From an uncultured Lachnospiraceae bacterium (GTDB taxonomy: Bacteria > Bacillota > Clostridia > Lachnospirales > Lachnospiraceae), in contig CACZQU010000531.1 in NCBI GenBank assembly GCA_902783305.1, positions 1 to 6,841 of the forward strand: a stretch of 6,841 bases of DNA. Direction: 5' to 3'. The notes under the pieces are model-generated. The model was not told the origin of the DNA. It saw nothing but the letters and a program-made list of their open reading frames with translations, and did not search any database. Position numbers and translations under genes: made by a program. Positions 5,862 to 6,841 of the stretch are shown piece by piece (within the stretch, counting starts at the first letter, position 1; each line of letters starts with the position of its first letter).

Positions 5862-6841
5862 ATGGGAAATAATGAAGTAGCAATCAGGCTGAATCCTTTT
5901 GAGAACCTGAATGAAATCACTATCAACGGCCGGATGATCTCGTCCTACAGTGAGCTGAACAATTTTGTCAATCTGCCTTTTATGGAATGGGCTTACCGTT
6001 TGTTTGATACTCTTTCCGCAGAGCTGAACGATGATTTTTCGCTGACGGTGACGGCGGAAGCATTTGAGACAAAGTTCCTTGAAGATATGGCGAAATGTTC
6101 TTCCTGCTGCCGTACTTTCCGAAGGGGTTCATGGGCCATAGACATGGATGTTGAGGACCGGGTGGAGGAATTCTGCAACCTGACCGCCATATATGGCAGC
6201 GATGTGCGTCAGATCCGGCAGAATGTGGAGATCCTTACCGACAACTCTGTTGAGGAGGCAGAGCTGCAGAGCTTTTTTGATAAGTACCAGGCTTTTACCG
6301 CTTTTCATGGAGGAGCCTCCTTTGCTTCGCCCATTATGGAGGTACGCTGCAGTGTAAAGAGAGCGCCGGGAAGCGCACCTTACCGGATCCTTCTGGCCGG
6401 GGATATGCAGTCTGCGGTTCGTCTCGCCGGGCAGTATCCGTCCGGATCCGGGCAGGGACTGGTTCTGGTTTTTTCTGATCAGCCCGGAGTGGTGTGGAAA
6501 GACAACTATTACTATTGGGGCATTAAAAAAAATAATTTCTGCCGGTCGCTGGAAATCTACCTGATGCACAGATTCATTGTGCCGCGGTTTGCGGAATATC
6601 TGAGAAGCCAGACGCTGGATGAATCCGCTATGGAAGAGGATGAACGGCGCACCTGGCAGATACTGGACAAGGTGAATCCCGTAGTAAAGGCGGAGCAGCT
6701 TCCTGGCCTGGAGCTTGGTGATCATTACAGGATTAAGGTTCATGTGATCCCGGAGGGCAGTATCATGCCCAGGCTGGTAGTAAAATCGGTAAATGAAGCG
6801 GTGGCGCGGACCAATGGTCTGACGGTAACGGCGGCGGGAGC
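5862..6841 (+). CDS. Large unrecognised protein, 3' end beyond the window
   Basis: The frame is open from ATG 5862 to the window edge, at least 326 aa with no stop. Codon use matches the neighbours. The start is 23 nt after the previous stop; the ribosome binding site is weak (AAAGGA 5844-5849, or GGA 5853-5855). The N-terminal part (about 1-165) is mixed helical, with a FNLPF-like NFVNLPFMEWAYRLF region and a Cys cluster CSSCC (79-83). Residues 170-245 look like beta strands with LVLVF, VVWKD, YYYWG and a helix EIYLMHRFIV. The last visible part (from about 290) alternates strand-like segments, including KSVNEAVA and LTVTAAG, that recall a bacterial Ig-like group 2 fold. No signal peptide, membrane helix or catalytic motif is seen. 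I do not recognise the family. It probably belongs to the same gene cluster. Confidence 0.8.
   Translation, partial: MGNNEVAIRLNPFENLNEITINGRMISSYSELNNFVNLPFMEWAYRLFDTLSAELNDDFSLTVTAEAFETKFLEDMAKCSSCCRTFRRGSWAIDMDVEDRVEEFCNLTAIYGSDVRQIRQNVEILTDNSVEEAELQSFFDKYQAFTAFHGGASFASPIMEVRCSVKRAPGSAPYRILLAGDMQSAVRLAGQYPSGSGQGLVLVFSDQPGVVWKDNYYYWGIKKNNFCRSLEIYLMHRFIVPRFAEYLRSQTLDESAMEEDERRTWQILDKVNPVVKAEQLPGLELGDHYRIKVHVIPEGSIMPRLVVKSVNEAVARTNGLTVTAAG

Noticed and set aside
6129..6743. Reverse-strand open frame of 204 aa opposite the last gene
   Set aside because: The + strand frame is open for at least 980 nt with codon use like the neighbours; the reverse frame shows no recognisable domain.
1..6841. 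CRISPR array, tRNA, rRNA, insertion sequence or transposase
   Set aside because: No regular repeat-spacer pattern, tRNA cloverleaf, rRNA segment or transposase motif was seen on either strand.

Overview
The window looks like a chromosomal accessory region of a low- to mid-GC Gram-positive anaerobe, most likely a Clostridia/Lachnospiraceae-type Firmicute. This rests on purine-rich AGGAGG-type ribosome binding sites, a consensus sigma-A promoter, a U-tailed hairpin terminator, and TNT toxin/immunity gene pairs of the Firmicute kind. The assignment is by style and cannot be proved from one window.

Layout: all recognisable genes read on the + strand. Positions 12-59 carry a rho-independent terminator for a gene lying upstream. 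An intergenic repeat copy (77-131) follows, then a strong promoter (174-202) and a leader with a 10-bp-plus inverted repeat (222-254). The likely operon then runs: (1) an HtpX-like M48 membrane metalloprotease (346-1245); (2) a 1033-aa HerA/VirB4-type hexameric motor ATPase with an unusual Ser/Gly/Thr-rich insertion (1288-4389); (3) a 236-aa protein with a charged, probably disordered N-terminus and a C-terminal TNT (tuberculosis necrotizing toxin-like NAD+ glycohydrolase) domain (4409-5119); (4) an 84-aa candidate immunity protein whose start overlaps the toxin stop as ATGA (5116-5370). A 147-bp gap holding a second, diverged copy of the intergenic repeat (5404-5457) is followed by (5) a 106-aa highly charged helical protein (5518-5838) and (6) a large unrecognised protein that runs off the window (5862-6841).

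How they may work together (inference): the toxin has no Sec signal, LXG, WXG100, PAAR or RHS module, yet it is co-transcribed with a soluble hexameric motor and a membrane protease. This invites the idea of an undescribed toxin-handling or toxin-delivery system: the ATPase would move or unfold the effector, the M48 protease would process it or its channel at the membrane, and the 84-aa protein would protect the producer. The 106-aa charged protein and the large C-terminal unknown would be adaptor, chaperone or structural parts. An abortive-infection role with the TNT domain depleting the host's own NAD+ is an alternative. No secretion channel is visible in this window, so the assignment is open.
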